From: Pedomonas sp051304405
GTDB taxonomy: Bacteria > Pseudomonadota > Alphaproteobacteria > Sphingomonadales > Sphingomonadaceae
Reading direction: 5' to 3'
Length of the DNA: 64,000 nucleotides
Assembly (NCBI RefSeq): GCF_051304405.1
Contig: NZ_JBPPGG010000001.1
Span: 186,001 to 250,000 of the forward strand
Shown here in pieces: positions 18,973-29,125 of this stretch. The position numbers and the translations under genes were made by a program. Below the pieces are notes generated by a model. That model was not told the origin of the DNA and ran no database searches. It saw nothing but the letters and a program-made list of their open reading frames with translations. Each line of letters opens with the position of its first letter. The first letter of the stretch is position 1.

Positions 18973-19950
18973 GTGGCTAGAGATCCGTACAGCGTGCTCG
19001 GGGTGGCGCGCGGCAGCAGTGATGACGAGATCAAGAAAGCCTATCGCAAGCTGGCGAAGGAACTCCACCCCGATCGGAATGCAGACAATCCCAAGGCAGC
19101 CGAACGGTTCAAGGAGGTCTCGGCCGCCTATGCGATTCTGGGCGACCCGGACAAGCGCGCCAAGTACGACCGGGGCGAGATCGGCCCCGACGGCGCGGCG
19201 CGGTCGCCGTTCGAGCAGGCCTGGCAGAGCCGGGGCGGCTCCGGCTCGGCGGGCGGCGGCTTCGCCTTTGAAGGCGACCCCATGGACATCTTCGCCCAGT
19301 TCTTCGGCGGCGGCGGGCGTCGGCGCGCGGGCGGCGGGGCCGGTTTCGGCGGCTTTGGCGGCGGCGGCTTCGGCGGCGGCGGCGGCTTCGGGGGTGCGGA
19401 GGCGCGCACCGCGCCCCGTCCCAAGGGCCGCAACTACGAGTACCGGCTCGACATTCCCTTCGAGGCGGCCGCGCGGCTGGAGCCCCAGCGGCTGACACTG
19501 CGCACCGGCAAGACCCTCCAGATCAAGCTTCCCCCCGGCTTCGTCGAGGGGCAGCAGCTGCGCCTGGCGGGCCAGGGCGACCCCGGCCCGGGCGGCGCGG
19601 GCGATGCGCTCGTGACCCTGCATATCCTGCCCCACGCGCTGTTCACGCGGGAGGGCGACAACGTGATCCTCGACCTGCCGCTGCGCCTCGACGAGGCGGT
19701 GCTGGGCGCGAAGGTGAAGGTGCCGACGGTGGACGGCGCGGTGATGCTGAGCGTGCCGGCGGGCTCCACCTCCGGCAAGATGCTGCGCCTGCGCGGCAAG
19801 GGCTTCACCCGCAAGGACGGCACCCGGGGCGACCAGCTGGTGCGCGTGCTGATCGATGTGGGCGAGCCCGACGCGGAGTTGAAGCGTTTTGCCGAAACCT
19901 GGGCAGCGGGCAAGCGGCGCAATCCCCGCAGTGCCTGGGGCTTGTCCTGA
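18973..19950 (+). CDS. DnaJ-class co-chaperone, CbpA-like (no zinc finger)
   Basis: The protein has a J domain at residues 2-65 with the HPDRN motif that stimulates DnaK. A Gly/Phe-rich region follows (about 80-150, FGGGGRRRAGGG and several GGGFGG runs), then a DnaJ_C substrate-binding domain with PFEAAARLEPQRL and LRGKGFTRKDGTRGDQL. The CxxCxGxG zinc repeats of true DnaJ are absent, so it is type II/CbpA-like. The GTG at 18973 has GAGGAA six bases upstream and gives the expected VARDPYSVLG start. An ATG at 18946 is also in frame. It lies 25 bases upstream of the YihY-like gene. Confidence 0.88.
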   Translation: MARDPYSVLGVARGSSDDEIKKAYRKLAKELHPDRNADNPKAAERFKEVSAAYAILGDPDKRAKYDRGEIGPDGAARSPFEQAWQSRGGSGSAGGGFAFEGDPMDIFAQFFGGGGRRRAGGGAGFGGFGGGGFGGGGGFGGAEARTAPRPKGRNYEYRLDIPFEAAARLEPQRLTLRTGKTLQIKLPPGFVEGQQLRLAGQGDPGPGGAGDALVTLHILPHALFTREGDNVILDLPLRLDEAVLGAKVKVPTVDGAVMLSVPAGSTSGKMLRLRGKGFTRKDGTRGDQLVRVLIDVGEPDAELKRFAETWAAGKRRNPRSAWGLS

Positions 19951-19975
19951 GAAGCCCCCTGGCGCGGAAGGGCCT

Positions 19976-20857
19976 ATGACCAAGTGGCGAGAACTGGCGG
20001 CAGCCGTGCTTGACTCTCCGGCCGGGCGGGTTGTCAGCAAGACCTTCAACGGCTTCTTCGACGACAACGGCGGCATTCTCGCCGGCAGCCTCGCTTACCT
20101 CAGCCTGTTGACGCTGTTTCCCTTCTTCATCTTCTGCGTCAGCCTTGCCGGGTTCTTCGGCCGCACCGACGAAGGGTTGCGGGCCGTCCAGACGCTGATC
20201 AACTCGGTGCCGGCGGAAGTGGCGGATGTGCTGGTCGCCCCCATCAATCAGGTGCTGGCGGGCTCCACCAAGCGCGGCCTGCTCACCTTCGGCGCGATCG
20301 TCGCGGTCTGGACCGCCGCCAATTTCATCGAGACCGTCCGCGTCGTGGTGCTGCTGGCCTATGACCAGACTTCGTCCCGCTCGCTCTGGTACAAGCGGCT
20401 CCAGTCCGCGCTGCTGGTCATCGCCTCGGCGCTGGTGCTGTTTTCGTCGGTGATCGCGCAGTTTGTCCTCAACACCACCAGAAAAATGGTGGAAGTCTAC
20501 CTGCCCTGGCTCTCCGGCATCACCGACTTCATGCAGATCGTTGGCTCCGGCGTCGCGCCGGCCATTCTCGTGTTCGGCCTGTACGGCATCTTCCGGGCGC
20601 TCACCCCGCGCGAGGTGCTGCCCGCGCGCCATTGGCCGGGCGCGCTGCTCACCGCCGTCATCTGGATCGCCGCCACCCAGCTGCTGCCGAAGGCGCTCGG
20701 CATGATGGGCTCGTACAATGTGACCTACGGCAGCCTTGCAGGGATCATCATCACCCTTCTGTTCTTTTATGTCCTGGGTATTGGCCTGGTGCTCGGTGCC
20801 CAGCTGAATGCGGCATTGCGGCTCGAGACGCTGCGGAAGGCAGAAACGCTCAGTTGA
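19976..20857 (+). CDS. YihY/virulence factor BrkB family membrane protein
   Basis: The 293-residue inner-membrane protein has about six hydrophobic segments. DDNGGILAGSLAYLSLLTLFPF is the family's opening motif. Others are VWTAANFIETVR, LPARHWPGALLTAVIWIAATQLLP and YNVTYGSLAGIIITLLFFYV. The function of the family is unsettled, and older RNase BN annotations are wrong. The start is the ATG at 19976, 25 bases after the J-protein stop and before fabI, so co-transcription is likely. Confidence 0.87.
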   Translation: MTKWRELAAAVLDSPAGRVVSKTFNGFFDDNGGILAGSLAYLSLLTLFPFFIFCVSLAGFFGRTDEGLRAVQTLINSVPAEVADVLVAPINQVLAGSTKRGLLTFGAIVAVWTAANFIETVRVVVLLAYDQTSSRSLWYKRLQSALLVIASALVLFSSVIAQFVLNTTRKMVEVYLPWLSGITDFMQIVGSGVAPAILVFGLYGIFRALTPREVLPARHWPGALLTAVIWIAATQLLPKALGMMGSYNVTYGSLAGIIITLLFFYVLGIGLVLGAQLNAALRLETLRKAETLS

Positions 20858-20922
20858 CCGCCGCTTGCCCGCCATGCCATTGACGCGGCAACGTCCGAAC
20901 TTGAAAACGGAGACACACGACA

Positions 20923-21726
20923 ATGACAGGTCTGATGGCAGGCAAGCGTGGCCTGATCATGGGCGTCGCCAATGATCGCTCCCTGGCTTGGGGTATCACC
21001 AAGGCCCTGGCCGACCAGGGTGCCGAGCTGGCCTTCAGCTACCAGGGCGAGGCCCTTGAGCGCCGCGTGCGTCCGCTCGCGGAATCGGTTGGCTCGGATT
21101 TCCTCATTTCCTGCGACGTGTCCGACATGGCCTCCATCGACGCTACCTTCGACGCGATCAAGGAGCGCTGGGGCACGCTGGACTTCGTGGTCCACGCCAT
21201 CGGCTATTCCAACAAGGAAGAGCTGCGCGGCCGCTTCGTTGACACCACGCTCGACAACTTCCTGCTGACCATGAACATCAGCGTCTATTCCTTCACCGCC
21301 GTTGCCAAGCGGGCGGAGGAGCTGATGCCCAATGGCGGCTCGCTGCTCACCCTCTCCTACTACGGCGCCGAAAAGGTCGTGCCGCACTACAACGTGATGG
21401 GCGTCGCCAAGGCCGCGCTGGAGACCAGCGTGAAGTATCTGGCCATGGACATGGGGCCGAAGAAGATCCGCGTGAACGCCATCTCCGCCGGTCCGATCAA
21501 GACGCTGGCCGCCTCCGGCATCGGCGACTTCCGCTACATCCTGAAGTGGAACGAGCTCAACTCGCCGCTGCGCCGCAATGTCACCATCGAGGACGTGGGC
21601 GGGGCCGGCCTCTACCTGCTCTCCGACCTGGCCGCAGGCGTGACCGGCGAAATCCACCACGTCGACGCCGGCTACAACATCATCGGCATGAAGGCCGAGG
21701 ACGCACCGGACATCGCCCTGTCGTAA
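20923..21726 (+). CDS. fabI: Enoyl-[acyl-carrier-protein] reductase (NADH), FabI type
   Basis: The protein has 267 residues. FabI signature features are GLIMGVANDRSLAWGI at the NAD site and the catalytic Y-x6-K type set Tyr146, Tyr156 and Lys163 (TLSYYGAEKVVPHYNVMGVAK), matching E. coli numbering. GDFRYILKWNELNSPLRRNV lies near the end. It performs the last reduction of each type II fatty-acid elongation cycle and is the target of triclosan and isoniazid-like inhibitors. GGAGA lies 9 bases before the ATG. A composite repeat element follows the stop. Confidence 0.95.
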   Translation: MTGLMAGKRGLIMGVANDRSLAWGITKALADQGAELAFSYQGEALERRVRPLAESVGSDFLISCDVSDMASIDATFDAIKERWGTLDFVVHAIGYSNKEELRGRFVDTTLDNFLLTMNISVYSFTAVAKRAEELMPNGGSLLTLSYYGAEKVVPHYNVMGVAKAALETSVKYLAMDMGPKKIRVNAISAGPIKTLAASGIGDFRYILKWNELNSPLRRNVTIEDVGGAGLYLLSDLAAGVTGEIHHVDAGYNIIGMKAEDAPDIALS

Positions 21727-21744
21727 CGGCGCTTTGTTGGCTTG

Positions 21745-21920
21745 TTGCAGGAGGGTCCATAACCCTCCTGCACCTCCCTTTCGTTTGTCGGGCCGCACGC
21801 TTCATGAAGGTTGCGGCCCTTTCCTGAAGTCAGGGCAACAGGGCCGCGTTTCCGGAGCGCACTGGAAACACGGCCGTAAAACGAATGGGGTGCAGGGGTC
21901 CGAGACCCCTGCAAAAAAAG
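21745..21920. repeat. Composite hairpin repeat element, copy A (fabI-aroC gap)
   Basis: Four stem-loops lie in a row. First is GCAGGAGGGT/ACCCTCCTGC (21747-21756 with 21762-21771), followed by CACCTCCCTTTCGTTT. Second is GGGCCGCA/TGCGGCCC (21790-21797 with 21812-21819). Third is a stem GGCCGCGTTTCC/GGAAACACGGCC (21842-21853 with 21864-21875). Last is GCAGGGGTC/GACCCCTGC (21892-21900 with 21904-21912), preceded by AAACGAATGGGG. The two outer hairpins with their flanks (TTTCGTTT and AAACGAA) are inverted relative to each other, so the whole element is a large imperfect inverted repeat. Related copies lie at 33.1, 33.7, 39.1 and 44.8 kb. Confidence 0.8.
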
Positions 21921-21970
21921 AAAGTAAACTGCTCGCAGGGCACTACGCTGCAACGGATGGAAGATCAGGC

Positions 21971-23059
21971 ATGAGTTGGAACAGCTTCGGTCATGTGTTT
22001 CGCTTCACCACGTGGGGCGAAAGCCACGGTCCCGCCCTGGGCGTGGTGGTGGACGGCTGCCCTCCGGGCCTGCCGCTGACCGAAGCCGACATCCAGCCCT
22101 TCCTCGACAAGCGCCGCCCCGGCCAGAACCGCTTCACCACCCAGCGGCAGGAGCCGGATCAGGTGCGCATCCTCTCCGGCGTGTTCGAGGGGCGTACCAC
22201 CGGCACGCCGATCAGCCTGATGATCGAGAATGTGGACCAGCGGTCGAAGGATTACGGCAACATCGCCGAGGCCTACCGCCCCGGCCACGCCGACTGGGCC
22301 TATGACACCAAGTACGGCTTCCGCGACTATCGCGGCGGCGGCCGCTCGTCCGCCCGCGAGACGGCGGCCCGCGTCGCTGCCGGGGCCGTCGCCCGCAAGG
22401 TGCTGGGCGAGAGCGTGCGCATCCGCGGTTACCTCGTCGAGCTGGGCGGCGACGCCATCGACCGCGCCAACTTCAACGATGCCGCCATCGACGAGAACCC
22501 CTTCTTCTGCCCCGACCCGGACGCTGCAAAGCGCTGGGAAGCGATGGTGGACGCCGCCCGCAAGTCGGGCTCGTCGCTGGGCGCGGTGGTGGAGGTGGTG
22601 GCCTCGGGCGTGCCCGCCGGGCTCGGCGCGCCGGTCTATGCCAAGCTGGATTCGGACCTGGCCTGCGCCATGATGACCATCAATGCGGTCAAGGGCGTCG
22701 AGATCGGCGACGGCTTCGGCGCTGCCCGCCTGCGCGGCGAGGAGAACGCCGACGCCATGCGCCTCGGGCCGGACGGCAAGCCCCGGTTCCTCAGCAACCA
22801 TGCGGGCGGCATCCTCGGCGGCATCTCGACGGGGCAGGACGTGGTGGTCCGCATGGCGATCAAGCCCACTTCCTCCATCCTGACGCCCGTGCCCACCATC
22901 ACCCGCAGCGGCACGGAAACCGAAGTCGTCACCAAGGGCCGCCACGACCCCTGCGTCGGCATCCGCGCCGCACCGGTGGCCGAGGCCATGATGGCGCTGG
23001 TGCTGGCCGATCACCTGCTGCTCGACCGCGCCCAGTGCGGGGCTGTCCCGCGCGCGTAA
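21971..23059 (+). CDS. aroC: Chorismate synthase
   Basis: The 362-residue FMN-dependent enzyme makes chorismate from EPSP, the end of the shikimate pathway. It opens MSWNSFGHVFRFTTWGESHG and contains GCPPGLPLTE, the FMN/phosphate region RRPGQNRFTTQRQE, the block AYRPGHADWAYDTKYG, and the RGGGRSSARETAARVAAGA signature. HAGGILGGISTGQDVV follows. The start is the conserved MSWNSFGH at 21971, although the frame is open further upstream across the repeat element. The ribosome site is weak. Confidence 0.96.
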   Translation: MSWNSFGHVFRFTTWGESHGPALGVVVDGCPPGLPLTEADIQPFLDKRRPGQNRFTTQRQEPDQVRILSGVFEGRTTGTPISLMIENVDQRSKDYGNIAEAYRPGHADWAYDTKYGFRDYRGGGRSSARETAARVAAGAVARKVLGESVRIRGYLVELGGDAIDRANFNDAAIDENPFFCPDPDAAKRWEAMVDAARKSGSSLGAVVEVVASGVPAGLGAPVYAKLDSDLACAMMTINAVKGVEIGDGFGAARLRGEENADAMRLGPDGKPRFLSNHAGGILGGISTGQDVVVRMAIKPTSSILTPVPTITRSGTETEVVTKGRHDPCVGIRAAPVAEAMMALVLADHLLLDRAQCGAVPRA

Positions 23060-23224
23060 CCGCATACCCCGGCGCTCTTGCCTTGCCGTTCAGGCCTTTC
23101 CCCGTCCGGGGAGAGGCCGACTTGCCCCTGCGACAAATGCCAGTCCCGCGCGGCTGTGCTGGCGTTCTGCGGCAAATGGGTCCATTCCTTGAATATCCCG
23201 GTTGCTGTTGCCACTATTCGCGTC

Positions 23225-24022
23225 ATGAGTCAGCCTGTCCGCCCCGTCCCCGCCGCCACCCTTCTCCTGATCCGCGATACACCGGAAGGCCTTGAGGTCT
23301 TCATGGTCGTGCGCAACCGCTCCATCGGCTTCGCCTCGGGCGCGCTGGTATTTCCGGGCGGCAAGGTGGACACGCAGGACAGTGCCCTCCTGCACACCGA
23401 TCTGGCGGAAGGCTTCGATGGTCTCGACCCGTTCGAGGCGGCGTGCCGCGTCGCCGCGCTGCGCGAGGCCTACGAGGAAGCGGGCGTGCTGCTTGCCCAC
23501 CGGGCCAGCGACGGCGCGCTGATCCCGGGCAAGGCGCTGGAAGCGCTCAGCCACAACCGCGCACCCATCGCCTCGGGTGCCCTGCCGTTTGCCGATTTCC
23601 TCCGCGACCAGCAGCTGCGGCTGGCGGCGGAACGCGCCGTGCCGGTTGCCCGCTGGATCACGCCGCCGGAGTCGCCCAAGCGCTTCGATACCCTGTTCTA
23701 CGTCGCCGCCGCGCCGCAGGACCAGACGGCCGCCCACGACGGCGGCGAGTCGGTGGACTCGGTCTGGCTTCGCCCGGCGCAGGCCATTGCCGAGGGCGAG
23801 GCCGGCAAGTGGCTCATCATCGTCCCCACCCGCTTCAGCCTGGAGTGGCTCGCCCAGTACCGCACCGTCGCGGAGGTGATGGCGGCTGCGCGCACCCGCG
23901 CGGTCCGGCCCATCACCGGCCGGGTCGAGGTGCGGGACGGCGTCGAGATGTTCTGCGTGGACGAGGACGCGGGCTACCCCCGCTCCGCCATTCCCATGAT
24001 GGAACTGAACCGGGGCTTCTGA
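23225..24022 (+). CDS. Nudix hydrolase (NUDT19/CoA-type)
   Basis: The 265-residue protein starts MSQPVRPVPAATLLLIRDTP. The Nudix box is recognisable as FPGGKVD, then a long insert, then AALREAYEEAGVLLA, giving the REx2EExG core at about residues 78-88. The long insert and size resemble the NUDT7/NUDT19 group, which cleave CoA or acyl-CoA pyrophosphate bonds. This substrate is inferred from architecture only. A longer in-frame start at 23078 is possible but lacks a reason to prefer it. It stands alone between aroC and uvrA. Confidence 0.78.
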   Translation: MSQPVRPVPAATLLLIRDTPEGLEVFMVVRNRSIGFASGALVFPGGKVDTQDSALLHTDLAEGFDGLDPFEAACRVAALREAYEEAGVLLAHRASDGALIPGKALEALSHNRAPIASGALPFADFLRDQQLRLAAERAVPVARWITPPESPKRFDTLFYVAAAPQDQTAAHDGGESVDSVWLRPAQAIAEGEAGKWLIIVPTRFSLEWLAQYRTVAEVMAAARTRAVRPITGRVEVRDGVEMFCVDEDAGYPRSAIPMMELNRGF

Positions 24023-24241
24023 CACGGCAGCGCCGCGCGCAGGCGATCCGAAGCGGGCCACGGAGCGCCGCACCCTGCCGCCCTTGCCGCCCCGGCTCGC
24101 TTGACTTTTCCCGGGGGGCGCGGTTTTCCGGAAGCCCGCCATCCGACAGCCTTCCCTGCCGGTCTCCTGAGGGGCGCAGCATTGGCGTCACGCGGCAACT
24201 CATCCCCTTCGGGGCCCTTCGTCTGACCCCTTGAGTTCGAC

Positions 24242-24256
24242 GAACAAATATGGAAC
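24242..24256. promoter_or_regulatory. LexA (SOS) box in front of uvrA
   Basis: GAAC-AAATATG-GAAC has exactly seven bases between the two GAAC half-sites, which is the alphaproteobacterial LexA operator (GTTC-N7-GTTC on the other strand). It ends 10 bases before the uvrA start codon, so LexA bound here would block transcription or early elongation. uvrA is a classical SOS gene in this class. Confidence 0.8.
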
Positions 24257-24266
24257 AAGCACAACC

Positions 24267-27227
<2,961 letters not shown>

Positions 27228-27306
27228 GCCGGGCACCCATTGCCACGCCGGGCGTTAGACCATGAAGTGACTTACTCCCGATCGGCTGTTCTGGTATTCA
27301 TATCCC

Positions 27307-27337
27307 CGGCCATGAATGAGGCGTAACGATTCACCTC
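27307..27337 (-). repeat. Degenerate second copy of the small-peptide translation start region
   Basis: CGGCCATGAATG at 27307-27318 is identical to 27512-27523, and both are followed by GCGTAACGAT and CACCTC. On the minus strand this gives a GAGGTGAATCGTTACG leader before an ATG at 27313, like the leader of the 28-codon peptide 205 bases away. The reading frame after this ATG closes after 13 codons (MAGDMNTRTADRE), so it is probably a decayed copy. Confidence 0.6.
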
Positions 27338-27352
27338 ACGACCTGCACAAGG

Positions 27353-27389
27353 AAAAAGCCCGGACGTTGCCGCGTCCGGGCTTTCTCTT
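27353..27389 (-). terminator. Terminator downstream of the 28-codon peptide gene
   Basis: A 9-bp stem GCCCGGACG/CGTCCGGGC (27358-27366 with 27373-27381) is followed on the minus strand by GCTTTTTCC. The + side has only a weak CTTTCTCTTT tract, so it mainly serves leftward transcripts, but it may also stop uvrA transcripts. Confidence 0.8.
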
Positions 27390-27431
27390 TGGTGGATCCG
27401 GTGCCTCAGCGCCGAACCCGATTGCCCTACC

Positions 27432-27518
27432 CTATTTCGGGCGGGTCGCCTCCACGATCCGGAGAACCAGGAGCGCAAAGGCAATCATCAGCGTAGGGTC
27501 GCTGATGACAACGGCCAT
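27432..27518 (-). CDS. 28-residue hydrophobic peptide, candidate small membrane protein or toxin
   Basis: ATG at 27518 encodes MAVVISDPTLMIAFALLVLR plus IVEATRPK, then TAG. There is one hydrophobic helix (about residues 9-23) with a basic end. A near-perfect Shine-Dalgarno AAGGAGGTGATC (27537-27548) lies unusually far upstream: 23 bases separate AGGAGG from the ATG. The frame is open through that gap, starting with a GTG inside the Shine-Dalgarno itself. CCGACGGC next to the Shine-Dalgarno (27549-27556) pairs with GCCGTCGG at 27590-27597, so the site is partly folded away. A terminator follows 43 bases after the stop. The LMIAFALLVL core reminds me of short holin-like toxins of Firmicutes, but this is resemblance only. 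It could also be non-coding. Confidence 0.4.
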   Translation of the reverse strand: MAVVISDPTLMIAFALLVLRIVEATRPK

Positions 27519-27661
27519 GAATGGATGGTGCGTAACGATCACCTCCTTCCGACGGCGGGATTACGCCGCCGCGGGATCGCAGCGGCGCGGCCGTCGGAGG
27601 GCAGTCTAGCAGTCAAACACCCCAGCTTCTTTATTAAATTACAATAATTTCAATAACTTAA

Positions 27662-28933
27662 TTACCGCCTGCCATTCCCCAGCCCCCGCTCCAGATCACT
27701 GGCGGAGGAGGACAGAACGGGCGACGTGGCGGCAAAGTCGTACCCCACCTTGATGTCCTCCGAGGGCGCCTCGCGGATGCGCATGCGCCAGACCACGTAG
27801 CCGATCAGCACCACCTGCACGAGGGCATTGAACCAGTAGAGCCCCTGCCCGCCCATCAGGTCGATGAACCCGGCGGAGACCGGCGCGCCGATGGCCGAGC
27901 CCGCCGCATTGACCATGAGCAGCGCCGAGGACGCCTCGACAATGTCCTCCTTCGGCGTGAAGTCGAACACGTGGGCGGCGGCCACCGCATAGGCGGGCAG
28001 CGTCACCGCGCCGAAGAAGAAGGCCGCCCAGTGCGCGTAGGACGAGCCCAGCGTCTGAATGACAACGAGACCGACAAGAGCGGACAGGCCGCAGATGATG
28101 ATGAGCAGCACGCGCCGCTCCATCCGGTCCGAAATCTTGCCGAGCGGCGCCTGCGCCAGCGCCCCGCCGATCACCGCCGCGCTCATGAACCAGGCGGCGT
28201 AGCCGACCGACCCGCCGCCTGCCGACCGCGCCACCACCGGCGTCAAGGTCCAGAACGCCCCGTGTGCCATGCCGATGAGGAAGCAGCCCACAAATCCGGC
28301 AGGCGAGAGCTGGAACAGGTAGCGCGGCCGCAGCCGCACCTGCATCATGGGCGCGGGCTGGGCGGAGCGCGTCAGGGCAATCGGCACCGCCGCGAACGAC
28401 ACCAGAATGGACGAGATCGCCAGCGCCTCGAAGCGGGACGGCTCGAAGCCGGTGGCGATCATCTGGCCGATGGTCATCACGGTCAGGTTGATGCCGACGT
28501 AGGTGGACATGACCACGCCCCGGTTGGTGTTGTCGGCGTAGTCGTGCAGCCAGCTCTCCAGCACCAGCGAAATGCCGGCAAAGCACAGGCCGGTGAGGAA
28601 GCGGCACAGGATCCAGATGATCGGGTCGCGCACGATGGCGTGGAGCAGCACCACTGCCGAGGCGACGGCAACGAGCGCGGCGAAGGTGCGGATGTGCCCC
28701 GCCATCTGCACGATGCGCGGGTCGAACAGGCACCCCACCACGAACCCGGCGAAGTAGCCCGTGCCGAGAAGGCCGATGGTGATGTTGGAGAACTGGAGAA
28801 TTTCGGCCCGGATGGGCAGCGCCAGCACCTGCACGCCGCTGCCCATGATGAGAAAGGCCGTTGCCATCAGCAGGGCCGAGATCGGCAGAATGACCGCGCG
28901 ATACCCCGGCCTCGGTGACTGCTGTTCCGCCAT
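27662..28933 (-). CDS. MFS transporter
   Basis: The 423-residue major facilitator protein has about twelve TM helices, starting MAEQQSPRPGYRAVILPISA. The loop 2-3 motif region reads GCLFDPRIVQMAGHIRTFAAL, and the second half has APLGKISDRMERRVLL, the repeated MFS motif A-like loop. It resembles the UMF2/YcaD-like branch whose substrates are unknown. The ATG at 28933 has an AAGGAGG site seven bases upstream. The frame continues to 29068 without initiation support. It lies downstream of otsA on the same strand but beyond otsA's terminator. Confidence 0.85.
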   Translation of the reverse strand: MAEQQSPRPGYRAVILPISALLMATAFLIMGSGVQVLALPIRAEILQFSNITIGLLGTGYFAGFVVGCLFDPRIVQMAGHIRTFAALVAVASAVVLLHAIVRDPIIWILCRFLTGLCFAGISLVLESWLHDYADNTNRGVVMSTYVGINLTVMTIGQMIATGFEPSRFEALAISSILVSFAAVPIALTRSAQPAPMMQVRLRPRYLFQLSPAGFVGCFLIGMAHGAFWTLTPVVARSAGGGSVGYAAWFMSAAVIGGALAQAPLGKISDRMERRVLLIIICGLSALVGLVVIQTLGSSYAHWAAFFFGAVTLPAYAVAAAHVFDFTPKEDIVEASSALLMVNAAGSAIGAPVSAGFIDLMGGQGLYWFNALVQVVLIGYVVWRMRIREAPSEDIKVGYDFAATSPVLSSSASDLERGLGNGRR

Positions 28934-29043
28934 CGGACGCCTCCTTGCGAACCTGCGCTGCAACAGACCTTTATGGTGAAACACCGTGACGCTGGCCGGG
29001 GTCCATGGCGGAACACAAGGCGGCGGGACACAAGGCCTTATGC

Positions 29044-29104
29044 CCGGACACGAAAACGGCATGAGCACGGGGAGACGCGGCTCCCGCGCTCATGCCGTGT
29101 CCGG
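29044..29104 (-). terminator. Long hairpin terminator after otsA
   Basis: An 11-bp stem ACGGCATGAGC/GCTCATGCCGT (29056-29066 with 29088-29098) is extended by CGGACAC/GTGTCCG across a small bulge. On the otsA strand it is followed by TTTTCG and lies 28 bases after the stop. Confidence 0.7.
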
Positions 29105-29125
29105 TCCCGCGAAATTGGCGCGGGC

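Larger units (their letters stand above)
27228..27661. other. uvrA-MFS gap holding the small-peptide locus
   Basis: The 434 bases contain, from right to left, an AT-rich promoter-like stretch (27625-27660), a folded leader with the strong Shine-Dalgarno, the 28-codon frame, its terminator, and the degenerate second start region. No RNA gene of a known family was recognised. Confidence 0.5.

Noticed and set aside
23093..23118. Hairpin GGCCTTTCCCC/GGGGAGAGGCC after aroC considered as a terminator
   Set aside because: The stem has a mismatch and no T-tract follows, so it was not listed as a feature.
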